Below, piece by piece: positions 12,321 through 26,774 of a stretch of DNA of 64,000 nucleotides. Location: positions 288,365 through 352,364 of the forward strand of contig CAJJDP010000009.1 of assembly GCA_905182995.1 (NCBI GenBank). Reading direction: 5' to 3'. The translations under genes and the position numbers were made by a program. The stretch comes from Paramecium octaurelia. Its lineage: Eukaryota > Ciliophora > Oligohymenophorea > Peniculida > Parameciidae. Each line of letters begins with the position of its first letter. The stretch's first letter is position 1. A model generated the notes under the pieces. That model searched no databases, had not been told where the DNA came from, and saw only the letters and a list, made by a program, of their open reading frames with translations.

Positions 12321-12612
12321 TATGTTTCCATTTAAAATTATAAATAATGATCTATTATTTTAATCTAATTATTTGATATACCAAACTCTTCTAATCCATT
12401 TAAATAACACAAACAACATAAGAATATATTTGAATTGTCAAAAAGGATTTTGAGAATTATTTTTAGTTATTCTAAAAGTTTTTGTTAACATTATTTAAAA
12501 TCAATTTGAATCATAGAATGTTGATTTATTTTGGGTCTTTTGGCTTGAGATTTTCAATTGATCTTCTGTTTCGATTATGAATGTGTTGATTTACTTATGC
12601 GTTTTTTACATA

Positions 12613-12671
12613 TAATAATTACGGCTGCTAGGTAATATTATTTTTGTTAGATTTTATCTAATAATTACGGC
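12613..12671. repeat. paired 13-bp direct repeat upstream of CDPK gene
   Basis: The 13-mer TAATAATTACGGC occurs at 12613-12625 and again at 12659-12671, 46 bp apart, in the otherwise featureless spacer 12321-12699. The second copy lies about 30 bp before the kinase start. The GC-containing core TTACGGC stands out in spacer DNA of this composition. It could be a promoter element or a chance duplication. Confidence 0.45.
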
Positions 12672-12699
12672 AAGATATATATTAATTTTTTAATTAAAA

Positions 12700-14288
<1,589 letters not shown>

Positions 14289-14376
14289 GACAGTCTATAT
14301 TTTACATACAATTTATTGATAAAATTAATAACCCTTCTTCATATTTAAATAAAATTAATAATTAATTTATAAAAAA

Positions 14377-15030
14377 ATGGATCCTTAATAGACCAATCAA
14401 TAAGAGAATAAGAATAATGCTCAAAATGATTAACCACAAGTTCAAAAATAGTAAGAGTAAGTGAAATTAATTCAAAAGGAAAAAGAGAAATGCTTAGAAA
14501 TAAAAAACAAGGCAGGGACATTTTTTAATGAATCAAAATTTGAAGAAGCTTCTGATTTATATAAAGAAGCTCTTGATTATTGTCCTTTGGATGACCTATA
14601 AATGCTATGCATATTAAACTCAAATATAGCTATCTGCTATATGAAGTAACAAGATTATGATAGTGCCATTGATTATTGCACAAAAGCACTTAAATTTAAC
14701 CCTGAATTTATTAAGGCTTTAATAAATAGAGCAGAAAGTTATGAGAAACTAGATAAATTCGAAGATGCATTAGAAGGTATTAGTTTAAAGAATATTCTAG
14801 ATTACAAGAAATTGAAGGTATTATAACCTTAGGATAAGGTGATAATAAAAAAGTTCATTGATTTAGATCTAAAAGTACAGGAGTTGGACGAAAAAAGAAA
14901 CTTTGAGGCAGTGAAGGCACTGAAGAATAGGGGAAATTAATCAGTATTAGGAAAATTAGGATTAAATGAAGAAAATTTTAAATTGGAAAAGAATGAAAAT
15001 GGAACATATAATATATCATATAAATCATGA
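14377..15030 (+). CDS. TTC1: TTC1-like TPR protein, 209 aa
   Basis: One 24-nt intron (14777-14800); start MDPQQTNQQENKNN. Three TPR units cover residues 45-150 (KNKAGTFFNESKFEEASDLY, ILNSNIAICYMKQQDYDSAI, KALINRAESYEKLDKFEDAL), followed by a helical tail and the C-terminal signature LGLNEENFKLEKNENGTYNI, which matches the TTC1 ending (GLSTDNFQ...G.Y.I.F). TTC1 is a co-chaperone that binds Hsp90/Hsp70 tails and small G proteins. It is shorter than animal TTC1 mainly because the acidic head is missing. Confidence 0.85.
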
Positions 15031-15039
15031 TATCGACAT

Positions 15040-15529
15040 TCAAACATTTTAGTCTTAAATTATTCTTCCTACCCAAACCTTACCAAATCTTTTAAATATA
15101 TATAACTAAAATAGGATTTAATGATATTGATAAAAACATTCTAAAGGGTCTGCCTTTTTGGGGTCAAAATGATTGAAATATTAAAGACATCAAAGTCACA
15201 AGTTTTTAATAGAAATAATTGGTGAATGATATTTTTTTGAGATTATAATTAAGTTCATTAAACACGTGTAAAATATTGAAGACACAACCAAATCTTCTAA
15301 GCCTAATTTAGGATAGCAAGCTATATGACAACATATATTCCTGATGAGAAAAGCCCACGATAAGTTAATTGTGCGAAAAACTCAAGCATTTTAATTGGTT
15401 TTAAACAGAAAATTTAATTCAATAATTAGAATGTTATGGGATTTTAAGTTAAGTTTTATGCATAGAAATTCTATAAGTTATACTAAGGATGTTAAAAAAA
15501 TATATTCTACTTTATTATAATATCACTTC
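15040..15529 (+). pseudogene. decayed gene relic with internal TGA codons
   Basis: One frame is coherent over nearly the whole stretch (GFNDIDKNILKGLPFWGQND, VNDIFLRLQLSSLN, ILKTQPNLLSLIQDSKLYDN, ISQLCEKLKHFNWFQTENLI) but holds in-frame TGA at about 15169 and a doublet near 15340, at positions where Trp would suit. No start codon or 5' part is present between it and the upstream TTC1-like gene. It faintly resembles the C-terminal region of tRNA (guanine26) dimethyltransferases, but I would not name it. Most likely the 3' remnant of a lost gene. Confidence 0.4.
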
Positions 15530-18500
15530 TCAAATCAATTGAATAGGAAGAATTTAGTTATCCTTATTAACCATATAAAATGTATCCTATTATTTTATTT
15601 ATTCAAAAATTTCAGTCTCCTTATTTTTCTCAGCATTTCCATTAACTTTAACTAGAACAATTATTTCATCATTTTGGCGTTATATATCATTAGCATCTGG
15701 ATATATTTTTATTTCCTTATTAAAGGCCTTTAATGACAAAAGGTGCTTTTCTGTTATGGAAATGTAACCAACTTATACGCCTTAATAGTTATTTGTCAAA
15801 TTTTTAAAATGTTCATTGTATTCTTCACTAATTTTAATTGTACACTTTCCATCTAAAATTTCTTAAACAATACGGTCCGTAAAAACAACTTTTTCTTCTT
15901 TTACATTTTCATAATGTTAATGGTTACCTACAAACAAATCAATAATACTTTCTTTCTATTCACTCTTCGAGTCTTTAGGTTCAATTATTTTTTATTGTTT
16001 TTAATTGGGTTAAATAATAGTATTTTAATCCTTAGGGAGGTTTTATTAAGGAATTGGTTATTCAATTACTTTTTTTTTTTGTTTTTAATTTTGAATTTGA
16101 TTCGCCTATTCTTGTTTACACTAGGTTGCTATATTCTAATTTCTAATTGGATCAGGTACAACTTCCAATTATGTAAAAAAATTTCCATTAAGATTGAAGG
16201 CTTTTATTTTCTAATTGATTTTTTTTAAATCATCACTCAATGCTTTTTCATTAGCTTATCCAATTTTTTTATCGCATATATGAGTGATTAAGTTGCCTAA
16301 TTAATTAAAAAATATACAATATGATTAGAATGAGACTTTAGAACTGAATTTAAATGTGTGCAATTATTCTTAACTTGATATGTCTATCACCTTTTTACTC
16401 TTTATATTCTCTATAAGTGATTAAAATGTGCCCCTTAGATATTTTAAAAGAATACATCTATTGCGTTGCATTAAATTCAAAATTCTTCGATAAAATATTT
16501 ACTCTTAAAGTTTTAAAAAATTCTATGCTAAATTCTTTCTCCCTCTGTTTTAGTTCTTCATTGACAATAATTTTAATGCTTTCAGGAGTACCCAAAATTG
16601 CAATTACTTTTAATGAATTGTCAACTTGGCAAACACACAAAAAGCGAGTTTCTTATCTAAAATTATTGAAAAGATCTTCCATTTTTCTAGCCTAATTCAC
16701 ATATTCGGCTTATTATTCAAATGATATGAATATAACTAATAGCGATTCAATTCTTTTTTTAATATACTAAAAAATTTCTTAACATAATAAAGATTTTCCT
16801 TCTAAATTATAAGGAAAATGAAGTCCAAATATAGCAGAACTATATGCCCTCTTTTTGTCAATGATATCGACAAATTCTAAATTTGGAAGTTGTTTCTCAA
16901 GATCATCAGAAATAATTTTTTGAAAATAAACCTGTCTTAAAGTTCCAAGTAGAGTTTTGTGATCTATATTAACTTTTGGAGTTGTCATATGATTAACGAC
17001 ATCCTAGAAAAATATTCTTAAGCCTTTTAATTTTTACTCCAAATTTGAAGCAACAATATTTATGTTTTAATTTTTGCTTACCAAATGAATTTCTATTTGT
17101 TAATCATAATTTTTTTATTTAACAATATAATACTATTTATTTTAACACTCTTTCTAAATATAATTAGAGCGAAAAAATGTTCTCGAACTATCATAATCTA
17201 AAGCTAATTTTCTTGTGTGTATTTATTCAAGATATTTATTTACTGCATGTTTTAACTCTTCATGAAGTGAATCTNATAATACTTTCTTTCTATTCACTCT
17301 TCGAGTCTTTAGGTTCAATTATTTTTTATTGTTTTTAATTGGGTTAAATAATAGTATTTTAATCCTTAGGGAGGTTTTATTAAGGAATTGGTTATTCAAT
17401 TACTTTTTTTTTTTGTTTTTAATTTTGAATTTGATTCGCCTATTCTTGTTTACACTAGGTTGCTATATTCTAATTTCTAATTGGATCAGGTACAACTTCC
17501 AATTATGTAAAAAAATTTCCATTAAGATTGAAGGCTTTTATTTTCTAATTGATTTTTTTTAAATCATCACTCAATGCTTTTTCATTAGCTTATCCAATTT
17601 TTTTATCGCATATATGAGTGATTAAGTTGCCTAATTAATTAAAAAATATACAATATGATTAGAATGAGACTTTAGAACTGAATTTAAATGTGTGCAATTA
17701 TTCTTAACTTGATATGTCTATCACCTTTTTACTCTTTATATTCTCTATAAGTGATTAAAATGTGCCCCTTAGATATTTTAAAAGAATACATCTATTGCGT
17801 TGCATTAAATTCAAAATTCTTCGATAAAATATTTACTCTTAAAGTTTTAAAAAATTCTATGCTAAATTCTTTCTCCCTCTGTTTTAGTTCTTCATTGACA
17901 ATAATTTTAATGCTTTCAGGAGTACCCAAAATTGCAATTACTTTTAATGAATTGTCAACTTGGCAAACACACAAAAAGCGAGTTTCTTATCTAAAATTAT
18001 TGAAAAGATCTTCCATTTTTCTAGCCTAATTCACATATTCGGCTTATTATTCAAATGATATGAATATAACTAATAGCGATTCAATTCTTTTTTTAATATA
18101 CTAAAAAATTTCTTAACATAATAAAGATTTTCCTTCTAAATTATAAGGAAAATGAAGTCCAAATATAGCAGAACTATATGCCCTCTTTTTGTCAATGATA
18201 TCGACAAATTCTAAATTTGGAAGTTGTTTCTCAAGATCATCAGAAATAATTTTTTGAAAATAAACCTGTCTTAAAGTTCCAAGTAGAGTTTTGTGATCTA
18301 TATTAACTTTTGGAGTTGTCATATGATTAACGACATCCTAGAAAAATATTCTTAAGCCTTTTAATTTTTACTCCAAATTTGAAGCAACAATATTTATGTT
18401 TTAATTTTTGCTTACCAAATGAATTTCTATTTGTTAATCATAATTTTTTTATTTAACAATATAATACTATTTATTTTAACACTCTTTCTAAATATAATTA

Positions 18501-18925
18501 GAGCGAAAAAATGTTCTCGAACTATCATAATCTAAAGCTAATTTTCTTGTGTGTATTTATTCAAGATATTTATTTACTGCATGTTTTAACTCTTCATGAA
18601 GTGAATCTTCTGCCTCTGTTTGAATTTTCAACCCTTCTTTTACAATCTCAAAATTCAATTCTAAACTTGTTAGCAATTATTTTAATTCTTATTAGTAATA
18701 CCGTTGTAAAGAGAACAATTTTGCAAAATCTGGGATTTCAATCATAAAAGTCGTGAAGTTAGCAAAGTTGAAGGTAATATTTTGTGTTACTTCTAATACA
18801 TCTAGCTCCTAATTTTCTGAAGGAAGAATTTCTTCCTGTTTAATAGGATCCTGATCAATCTGTTAGAATTAGGTTTAATCAGGTTCAATCAGGCTTTCAT
18901 CTTATCTGTAGGATTTATTGCTCAT
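15530..18925 (-). CDS. large hypothetical protein, interrupted by false duplication
   Basis: Start MSNKSYRQDESLIEPDQTQF at 18925, stop TGA at 15530-15532. If the duplicated 1334 bp are collapsed and one 40-nt intron-like segment near the sequence encoding IAHIQIQFQ (about 16300) is removed, the length is 673 codons plus stop. The body is Lys/Glu/Ile-rich without a known motif (LLGTLRQVYFQKIISDDLEK, SNLITHICDKKIGQANEKAL). The C-terminal third has a Gln/Pro-rich linker, then EKVVFTDRIVQEILDG and a final domain ending QILPIQLI. A BAR- or dynamin-like helical fold is possible but unproven. As assembled, the coding sequence is broken at the N at 17275. Confidence 0.6.
15942..17274. repeat. first copy of 1333-bp exact duplication (assembly artefact)
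   Basis: Identical, by reading and by matching all contained frames with a constant offset of 1334, to 17276-18608. It lies wholly inside one gene and ends precisely at the N. Confidence 0.9.
17275..17275. other. assembly gap (single N)
   Basis: A single N joins two identical 1333-bp copies, marking a scaffold join. Confidence 0.97.
17276..18608. repeat. second copy of 1333-bp exact duplication
   Basis: Begins directly after the N with ATAATACTTTC, matching 15942 onward, and continues after 18608 into unique sequence that completes the same gene. Collapsing the pair restores an uninterrupted coding sequence. Confidence 0.9.
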
Positions 18926-19198
18926 AATTAATAATAAATATCTATGATTAATTTGTAATGAATGAAATATATCATTCATTAGAGAATAGTTTTAGTATAA
19001 TTATTCTTTGAATTTGATTGAGATCATTATATTGTAAAAGCAGAGAAACTTCCAATTATTTAACGAAATTGATCTTTATAAAAAGGGATTATATTAATTA
19101 TGTGAAATTAATATGAACCAATGAAATGAAAATTTGATATTGAAATTGTAAAATATACTAAAGTTTTATATTAAATCTTGTAATTTCTTTTTAAAAAA

Positions 19199-19766
19199 AT
19201 GGTTAAAGCAAAAATTAATGAACCAGAGACTCCGCTTTAGAAAACAAAAAAAAGAAATTTCATTGATCCTCAATTTAAACTAGGTCTGATAAATAGCGTT
19301 GTTATTGATCGTCTGCCTATATATTAAGTTTTTAATTTATTATATTGTTTAGGCAGCGATATTGCATAAAATCAAATATTCTTCAGCCAAACATATTGTA
19401 AGAAATTATCTAAGCGATAAAGATAATTTTTTCTCCAAACAGAAAAAAAAATGCCGATAAATTATTGAAAACAATTCGAGAATAATAGTGGATGTCAATT
19501 CTGGGAAAATTAAAATCATAAAATCTAGTCACACTATTCTGCAGACTAATTAATAATAAAGTAATAATTAAAGCATTGTCAACAATGTCCTCTCTGAATT
19601 ATCACATTAATTATTGAAAGAAATAATGAAATCTTAAAATAGTCACCTTAAATATCAATAATACTTTAAACTTTAATTACCTTAAATATATCTATCATTT
19701 GATTAGTAATTATCGAAATTCAAGACCATACTCAGCACATAGCATTAACTAATGAATTTAACATGA
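19199..19766 (+). CDS. basic hypothetical protein, 180 aa
   Basis: Two exons, intron 19328-19352 (25 nt, GTTTTT donor). N-terminus MVKAKINEPETPLQKTKKRN is Lys-rich and could be a nuclear signal. The second exon (AAILHKIKYSSAKHIVRNYL, CRQIIENNSRIIVDVNSGKI) is basic, then Ser/Gln/Asn-rich with helical segments. No motif recognised. Its promoter lies in the 273-bp spacer shared with the divergent large hypothetical gene. Confidence 0.55.
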
Positions 19767-20200
19767 TTTTTATATTGTTTTATTACAAGATATTAAGTAA
19801 AATATAATTAAATTAGAATAATTATAATAATTTCTAAAAATAATTTCTCTAAATTACATTTTCATATATTTTAAAAATCAATTTCAAAACTCTATAACAT
19901 AGACTTTTGCGGTTAAATAATGTAGATATAATCAATTTTTGTTCCTATTATAAAAAATTAACTTCTTGAAAATTCTATTATTCTGATTGATTATTTTTAC
20001 AGACTTTTATCTTGTTTATATTTAAATTATAATTTATAATGAATTTTGTAAAAACTCTAATTTTTATTTGTCAAGAATATGGAAACCGCATAATCTAATG
20101 CGTTTAAATAATAAGAAGAATTATTTATTCATTATTATTATTCACAAGTGAAGACTTTAAAATTAAATCTTTATAATTTTGCATCAGATTATTAAAATAT
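19767..20200. other. AT-rich spacer
   Basis: About 430 bp with no frame of convincing codon texture on either strand; holds T-rich and A-rich runs only. Confidence 0.5.
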
Positions 20201-20830
20201 ATGAATATAAATTCCACATATTCTGAATAAAGCAAGAATGATTAAACCCTAAAAAATGCTAAATTTCTAGATAATAAACAAGGTTAAAATAGTCAAGCAG
20301 ATGAGAATGATGAGGAATTTTATTAAAAAAAAGAAAAAAGAAATCGTAAGTTTTTTTTAAAGCGATCAATTTCTCTGTTGTAGATCTGTAAATAAAGTGG
20401 CAAGATAGAATTATAAATAGGATCAGATTTTCTCCACATCGAAATTATGTAAGGAGGTCATTACCCTCATAATTAATATAATTTTAAAGACATCCGTTCT
20501 GAGGTATATCTGGATGATACTGAGTTTTAATCATCCAACATAACATGTAGCTTAGAAAATGCGTCTAAATGCATTGTAAAGAAATGTCGAAATTTGCAAT
20601 CAGAACAAAATTGCAAATCTTTTGCACAAATTTAATAATAATTCAAAGAAGTTAATTCATTCTGCAAAAATATTTAGAAGTAGGATAATAAAAAAAATTG
20701 TCAACTTGATTCTTAATTATTAGACTCCGTTTTCATCAAGTAAAATAATTAGATTGATCAATAAATACAAGAAACTAAATAAATTTTAAATGAATAGCAT
20801 TTAGCTATTATAAAAAGTCTATAAAGTTGA
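20201..20830 (+). CDS. hypothetical Cys/Gln/Lys-rich protein, 209 aa
   Basis: Uninterrupted frame from ATG 20201 to TGA 20828-20830. N-terminus MNINSTYSEQSKNDQTLKNA is disordered and Lys/Glu-rich. The central part has closely spaced cysteines (NITCSLENASKCIVKKCRNL, then QNCKSF, FCKNI, NCQLDSQ) and the C-terminus is helical (QIDQQIQETKQILNEQHLAI). The Cys spacing does not match a zinc finger I know. A segment after residue 48 could be an in-frame intron but no stop forces it. Confidence 0.5.
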
Positions 20831-22145
20831 ATATATAACTTAGAATAAAATATGTTTTTTTATTTTTTAACAGTTCCCTATTTTGTGATGAAACTTTATC
20901 TAATTTTGTTCTAAATTAGTAATGAGCCCTTAGGATTTGAAAGAAATTCCAAAAGAAACTATTTTTTAGATTTTCCAGAAGCGATTATTCAACTATTATT
21001 TTTACTAATTATGAGGTAATAGATTATTCTGTTACCATAAACTTTTTGTTCAGATTTGAATGTTAAATATGAAACTAAGGCCTTAAAGATGTTTTATCAA
21101 ATTTACTTTTTACTGAATACAATTTTCTTGTTATCATGATCATTTGAAACATCTAATTTGTTTTAGTTAGGAATAATCATTCCCAAAAGGAATTTCTGCT
21201 GTATGCTTTGATTTTTTTTAGAGTACCCTTCTATTAGTCCCTTTCATCTTAAATTAACGATGGATGGCTGGAAACGAATTATAAATTAATTTAATATTCC
21301 TTTATTAATAACATAGAAATAATTAAGCTTAAAAATAAATTTTCTTAGCCAACCAGATATTCAAGTATATATGTAATCTAATTCAAATATCAAAGCTAGA
21401 ATAAGTAAAATATCTACAAATTCCTTACCATTTATTATTAAAATAAAAAATTAATAACGCTAAGTAATGAACTTTTATTTTATGTTAATCTCTAATTTTT
21501 TTTGAAAATTACTCACTCAATCAAAAATATAATTAGCCTTTCACAATTTTTATATTATTATAGGTGTTTTTAATTAAATTATTTTGAAAAAAATAAATTA
21601 ATTACCATTTCGTAATTTGAGTAAAGAAAAGTAAAATTAGAATTCATCCTTGAAACTTCATTAAGCCTGCTGATTATAATTAATATCAAATTTATATAAT
21701 AATAATTTTAACTATGATTGATTTATAATGCACTTGCTTGGAAATTACCTAAATTTGCATCCTATTTATTAATTTAGATGATTAGTTCCTTTATTTTGTC
21801 TCACTCCTTAATTTTGTAAAATTCCATATAGCAAATCATCCAAATTCATCAAACTGATATCAATAACCGATTTAATATATATTTTTTGGCTGTTAAATTA
21901 AGGTTTAGATAATAATTGATGATAATGATATTTATATATAAATACCAAAGCTCTAGTAAAATTACTTGCTTAATATAATATCTTGTAATTAAATTAAAAA
22001 TTTATAAGTAACAAGGCAAAGTTATATTTGATAAAATTTCTATATGAAAATTCTATATAATTAAGACTTCGTATATTATTAAAAGGAATCATTAATATTT
22101 AGACTATGTAAATTAATAGGCTAAATTGTCATGAATGAATAGGTT
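20831..22145. other. 1.3-kb region without a convincing gene
   Basis: The longest gene-poor stretch of the window. One open frame (21260-21517, 85 codons) exists but has poor codon texture and no motif. Composition is strongly AT-rich with many TGA in all frames. It could hold regulatory DNA for the tRNA gene, an eroded gene or a non-coding RNA I cannot recognise. Confidence 0.5.
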
Positions 22146-22218
22146 GCCCTCTTGGCCAAGTGGTTAAGGCATCTCCCTAGTAAGGAGAAGATCGACGGTT
22201 CGACCCCGTCAGGGGGCT
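22146..22218 (+). tRNA. tRNA-Thr (anticodon AGU)
   Basis: A full cloverleaf can be drawn: acceptor GCCCTCT pairs with AGGGGGC, anticodon stem TCTCC/GGAGA closes the loop CTAGTAA (anticodon AGT, U33 and a purine at 37 present), T arm GACGG/CCGTC with loop TTCGACC. The B box GGTTCGACCCC and an A box are intact, so it is a class-II RNA polymerase III gene with internal promoter. No intron; CCA is not encoded. The first base of the following T run serves as discriminator. Confidence 0.95.
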
Positions 22219-22226
22219 TTTTTTTT
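22218..22226 (+). terminator. RNA polymerase III T-run terminator
   Basis: Nine consecutive T directly after the tRNA acceptor stem, the usual pol III stop signal. Confidence 0.85.
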
Positions 22227-22291
22227 ATTTGATTAATTTAAAGTAAAGTGTTTTATTTTATTTTTGCAGAATTAACACTAATTTTTTTATA

Positions 22292-23776
<1,485 letters not shown>

Positions 23777-24116
23777 ATTAACATATGATATATTATTCAA
23801 AAAAGACAATCCTCAATATAGTATTTATCATACTTGAAATCAATGATCATTTTCTAATATTTAATTTAATAATACCAATAAGTTTAGTAAACAAAATGTT
23901 TTCATTATTAACCAAGATGTCATTCTTGATATTCTAAAATAAATTTTAATTCATAATATTATGCAAAATCTTAATTTATTTAAAACAATCAAGTAAAATC
24001 AAGTTAAATTTCTTATTATTAATATCAGAATATGATAATACCCATTTAACAATATTATTAAAGATTGACTTTTATTTGAAGAGAGAAATTTTTTTATCAT
24101 TAATATTATTTATATA
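23777..24116. other. AT-rich spacer
   Basis: 340 bp between two plus-strand genes; no supported feature beyond homopolymer runs. Confidence 0.5.
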
Positions 24117-24518
24117 ATGAGCAATAAAAATCCAATAATGTAAGACAATGCCTAAACTAATAATTCTTTGATTAAAGAAAATGATTCGAAAGTTATAAAT
24201 AATAAAAGTTAAGCACAGTAATTAACTGAGGAATAAAAATAACAATAAGTATGATGCTTAATATCATTTTAAGATGGATTAATTTAAGAAATTTTTACAA
24301 CAAACAGGCATATCAGAGGCATTTTAAGTTATTTTTGCTGAGATAATAGATAAAAGATTAAAAGAGGAAGATAGTTACAAATATACAGCAGATAGATTGA
24401 GAGAGATTGGAAAAGGTTTGAGCACTGAATAAATGGTAATTTAATTATTAATTCTCACTAGAAAGCAAAAGCAGAGATGTAAAAAAAAGAATTAGCAGAA
24501 AAAATGAAAAAAAAATGA
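24117..24518 (+). CDS. small helical hypothetical protein, 116 aa
   Basis: Three exons, introns 24249-24273 and 24436-24461. N-terminal 45 aa are Gln/Asn-rich; the conserved-looking core is MDQFKKFLQQTGISEAFQVI followed by FAEIIDKRLKEEDSYKYTAD and RLREIGKGLS, ending in a Lys-rich helix (KKELAEKMKKK). The core has the look of a small RIIa/dpy-30-like or ciliary adaptor helix bundle, but I cannot assign it. Splice sites and length fit well. Confidence 0.65.
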
Positions 24519-24713
24519 GTGACACATATTTATCATTCTTATTATATGTTTACAACTTATAATAAATTTTATTCAATTATTAAAACTTATTAACAATATA
24601 ATAAGCTTTGCAAACATGGCATTCAATATAAGCGTCAATCGCATAAATGAAACCGATGTATTTTTAAAAAATATATTATTTCTAATAAAATTTTGTTTAT
24701 AAAAATATTAAAT

Positions 24714-25090
24714 TCAAATAAGGTCGATATCTTCATCAGAAAAAGCTTAATCATAGGTAAATGGCGATTGTTTCTTCTTAAAAGACAAAGAACTTGATTT
24801 CATAAGTTTTTAATTTGATAGTATGAGTTGTACAACTTCAAGTATTTGTTAATAAGGAACAGTCTGCTCATTAAAATATAATGAATGCTAATCAAATAAA
24901 AAAAATGTAATTTTTTCTGCATCGTTGATTTGAACCATCTCATTAAATTAAATCTTATACATTTTTGTTTTATTGTCTGGTCGTCTTCTTTAGTTCAACA
25001 TTCTTACTTATACACTAATCCTAGAGCAGGAGGGTAGAATTGGCAGACAATTTTAAGAGCTTACAGAGGTTTCTTTGAAACAAAACTCAT
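24714..25090 (-). CDS. CEP19: CEP19-like basal-body protein, 118 aa
   Basis: Two exons, 20-nt intron at 24988-25007. CEP19 sits at the mother centriole/basal body, recruits RABL2 and helps start intraflagellar transport. The family start is recognisable: LKIVCQFYPPALGLVYKRRP aligns with the CGIRFQPPA...IYE pattern of CEP19, then KTKMYKIQFN. The tail SPFTYDQAFSDEDIDLI matches the C-terminal FVYDIEVEF-type motif. The protein is shorter than the human one (about 163 aa), mostly in the middle. Homology is by motif, so fairly but not fully sure. Confidence 0.72.
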
Positions 25091-25209
25091 AACAAAATGT
25101 AATAATTAATGTTTAAAAAGTTCAAAATTCTAGATATCACAAAATCATGCTATAATTTGAAAATACAAGGTTTATATATATCAATAAATACGAAAAGTAA
25201 TACGATTTA

Positions 25210-26201
25210 TCAACAACACCAAGTTTCTGTTCTCCTGGATTATTTAAATAAGTCGTCTTTCAATTTCGCATTTTCATTTTACAGTTATTATATCATTTAG
25301 TTCAGCATATTTATTTCTTAGTTCTCCTAGAGAATGTATTATTATTGGCTTTGAATTCTCGAATAGGGTACCTATGTCTATTATTCATACATTTGACTTT
25401 GGCCTAGTTTATATTATTAATAATCATTGTATAGTTTTCTATAATTTTGTTATAAGTTTTCAATTTCATTATTAAGTTCATCTATGAATTGATCATATTT
25501 AATATCATGTTTGTTTTATAAACCCTACACTTCATTTTTCAATTGCTTAATTGTGATATCACATTAGTCCAATTAACCTTTTTTTTATTGGAGTTATTGA
25601 TATAAGGAATTTATTTCATCTTGCTTTTATTTCAAGTTGATTTAGGCTTCTTGAATTTCATTATTCAACTTCTCAATTTACAAGTATAATGCTTAAGCAT
25701 TTTTTTCATAATTTTCTTTGCTTAATTATTTTAAATTCATTAATTCTTCTCTTAATTAATCGCACTCCTCCTCTCTATATTGTATTAATAAGCATATTAC
25801 TTTCGTTCGAATTTGAGTCTCCATTGATTAATTGAGGATTGCATACCTTCAAAATTTTTTCTGATTTATTCTTAATTTAAATTTTCTTCTAATTATTCCC
25901 TTAACCTCTCAATCTCAGTAGCCATTAAAAACATAACTATTTTACAAAAGTCAATATCCTAAAAAGATAACCTCTCCCTTCTAGATTATTATTAATTTGA
26001 TTCGTAGAGGGATATTCTTTAAGTTAACGAATTAGGTCGAATATTTCTATATTTTTCTCTATCATCATTATCTGGCTATTTAATCTATCTCTAAGAATTT
26101 TAATGAGTTTGTTTTGTGTACTCTAGGAGCCTATCAACTGCTTAAAAATCTATTTCTTTTGGTTTTGGTTCTTAAAATGAAAAATTTGAGTTTCTATACA
26201 T
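25210..26201 (-). CDS. coiled-coil protein, 321 aa
   Basis: Start at 26201 (MYRNSNFSFQEPKPKEIDFQ), intron 25775-25800 (26 nt), stop TGA 25210-25212. The first 90 residues are polar and disordered; from MATEIERLREQLEENLNQEQ onward the chain is nearly all heptad coiled coil, including KEEECDQLREELMNLKQLSK and IEKLNNEIQEAQINLKQKQD, to near the end. Likely a cytoskeletal or basal-body structural protein. An internal ATG at 25925 could also start the coiled-coil part, but the upstream frame joins without a stop and has good texture. Confidence 0.7.
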
Positions 26202-26458
26202 TCAATTACTTTTTTATTGATTTAACTTATTTTTTAATAATATTTTTTATACTCTTTTAGAATTTTTAATTTCTACCTAAAAATAAATTAAATAATTAGA
26301 AAGCTTTTTCTTTAGAAATTGATTAGAAAATGCAGTAAAATATTTGTGTTTGTAGAAGTATTGATTTTTGAGTGATGAGATTTTTCAGAATTCGAATCGG
26401 ATGATTTATAAAATGCAATGAACTTAATAATAGATTAAGAAGCCCTAAATTGAGGGAT

Positions 26459-26774
26459 ATGTTCTTCAATATTAACTTAATGTAACCAATAATGAGGTAA
26501 TTTAAAGCATTTATAAATTTACTTTAGTCAAGATATACTCTTATATCATAATTGTATTATATCTTATAGGTTTATAGCTTCAGCCTCTGAATCATTTCTT
26601 TAAAAGATTAGAGTTCATAACAAATATAGTATTTGCATCAAGAAATAAATAATGAAGACAAAAAGAGCATGGTTGTCTCTAAGGAGAAATAAAAAGCCTG
26701 ATAAATCTGTACTAAGTTTTAAATCACGCATTCCAATAATTAAAAAGCTATAGAATAATAAATTTGCAATTTGA
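26459..26774 (+). CDS. possible basic 94-aa protein
   Basis: ATG 26459 and TGA 26772-26774 frame two exons separated by a plausible 31-nt intron starting GTAATTT around 26495. The product is basic (KTKRAWLSLRRNKKPDKSVL near the C-terminus) with a hydrophobic segment before it. A competing minus-strand open frame covers part of the same DNA, so this call is weak. Confidence 0.35.

Noticed and set aside
16417-18322. Pairs of identical small proteins that look like tandem paralogues
   Set aside because: They are fragments and shadows of one gene, doubled by the false duplication around the N at 17275.
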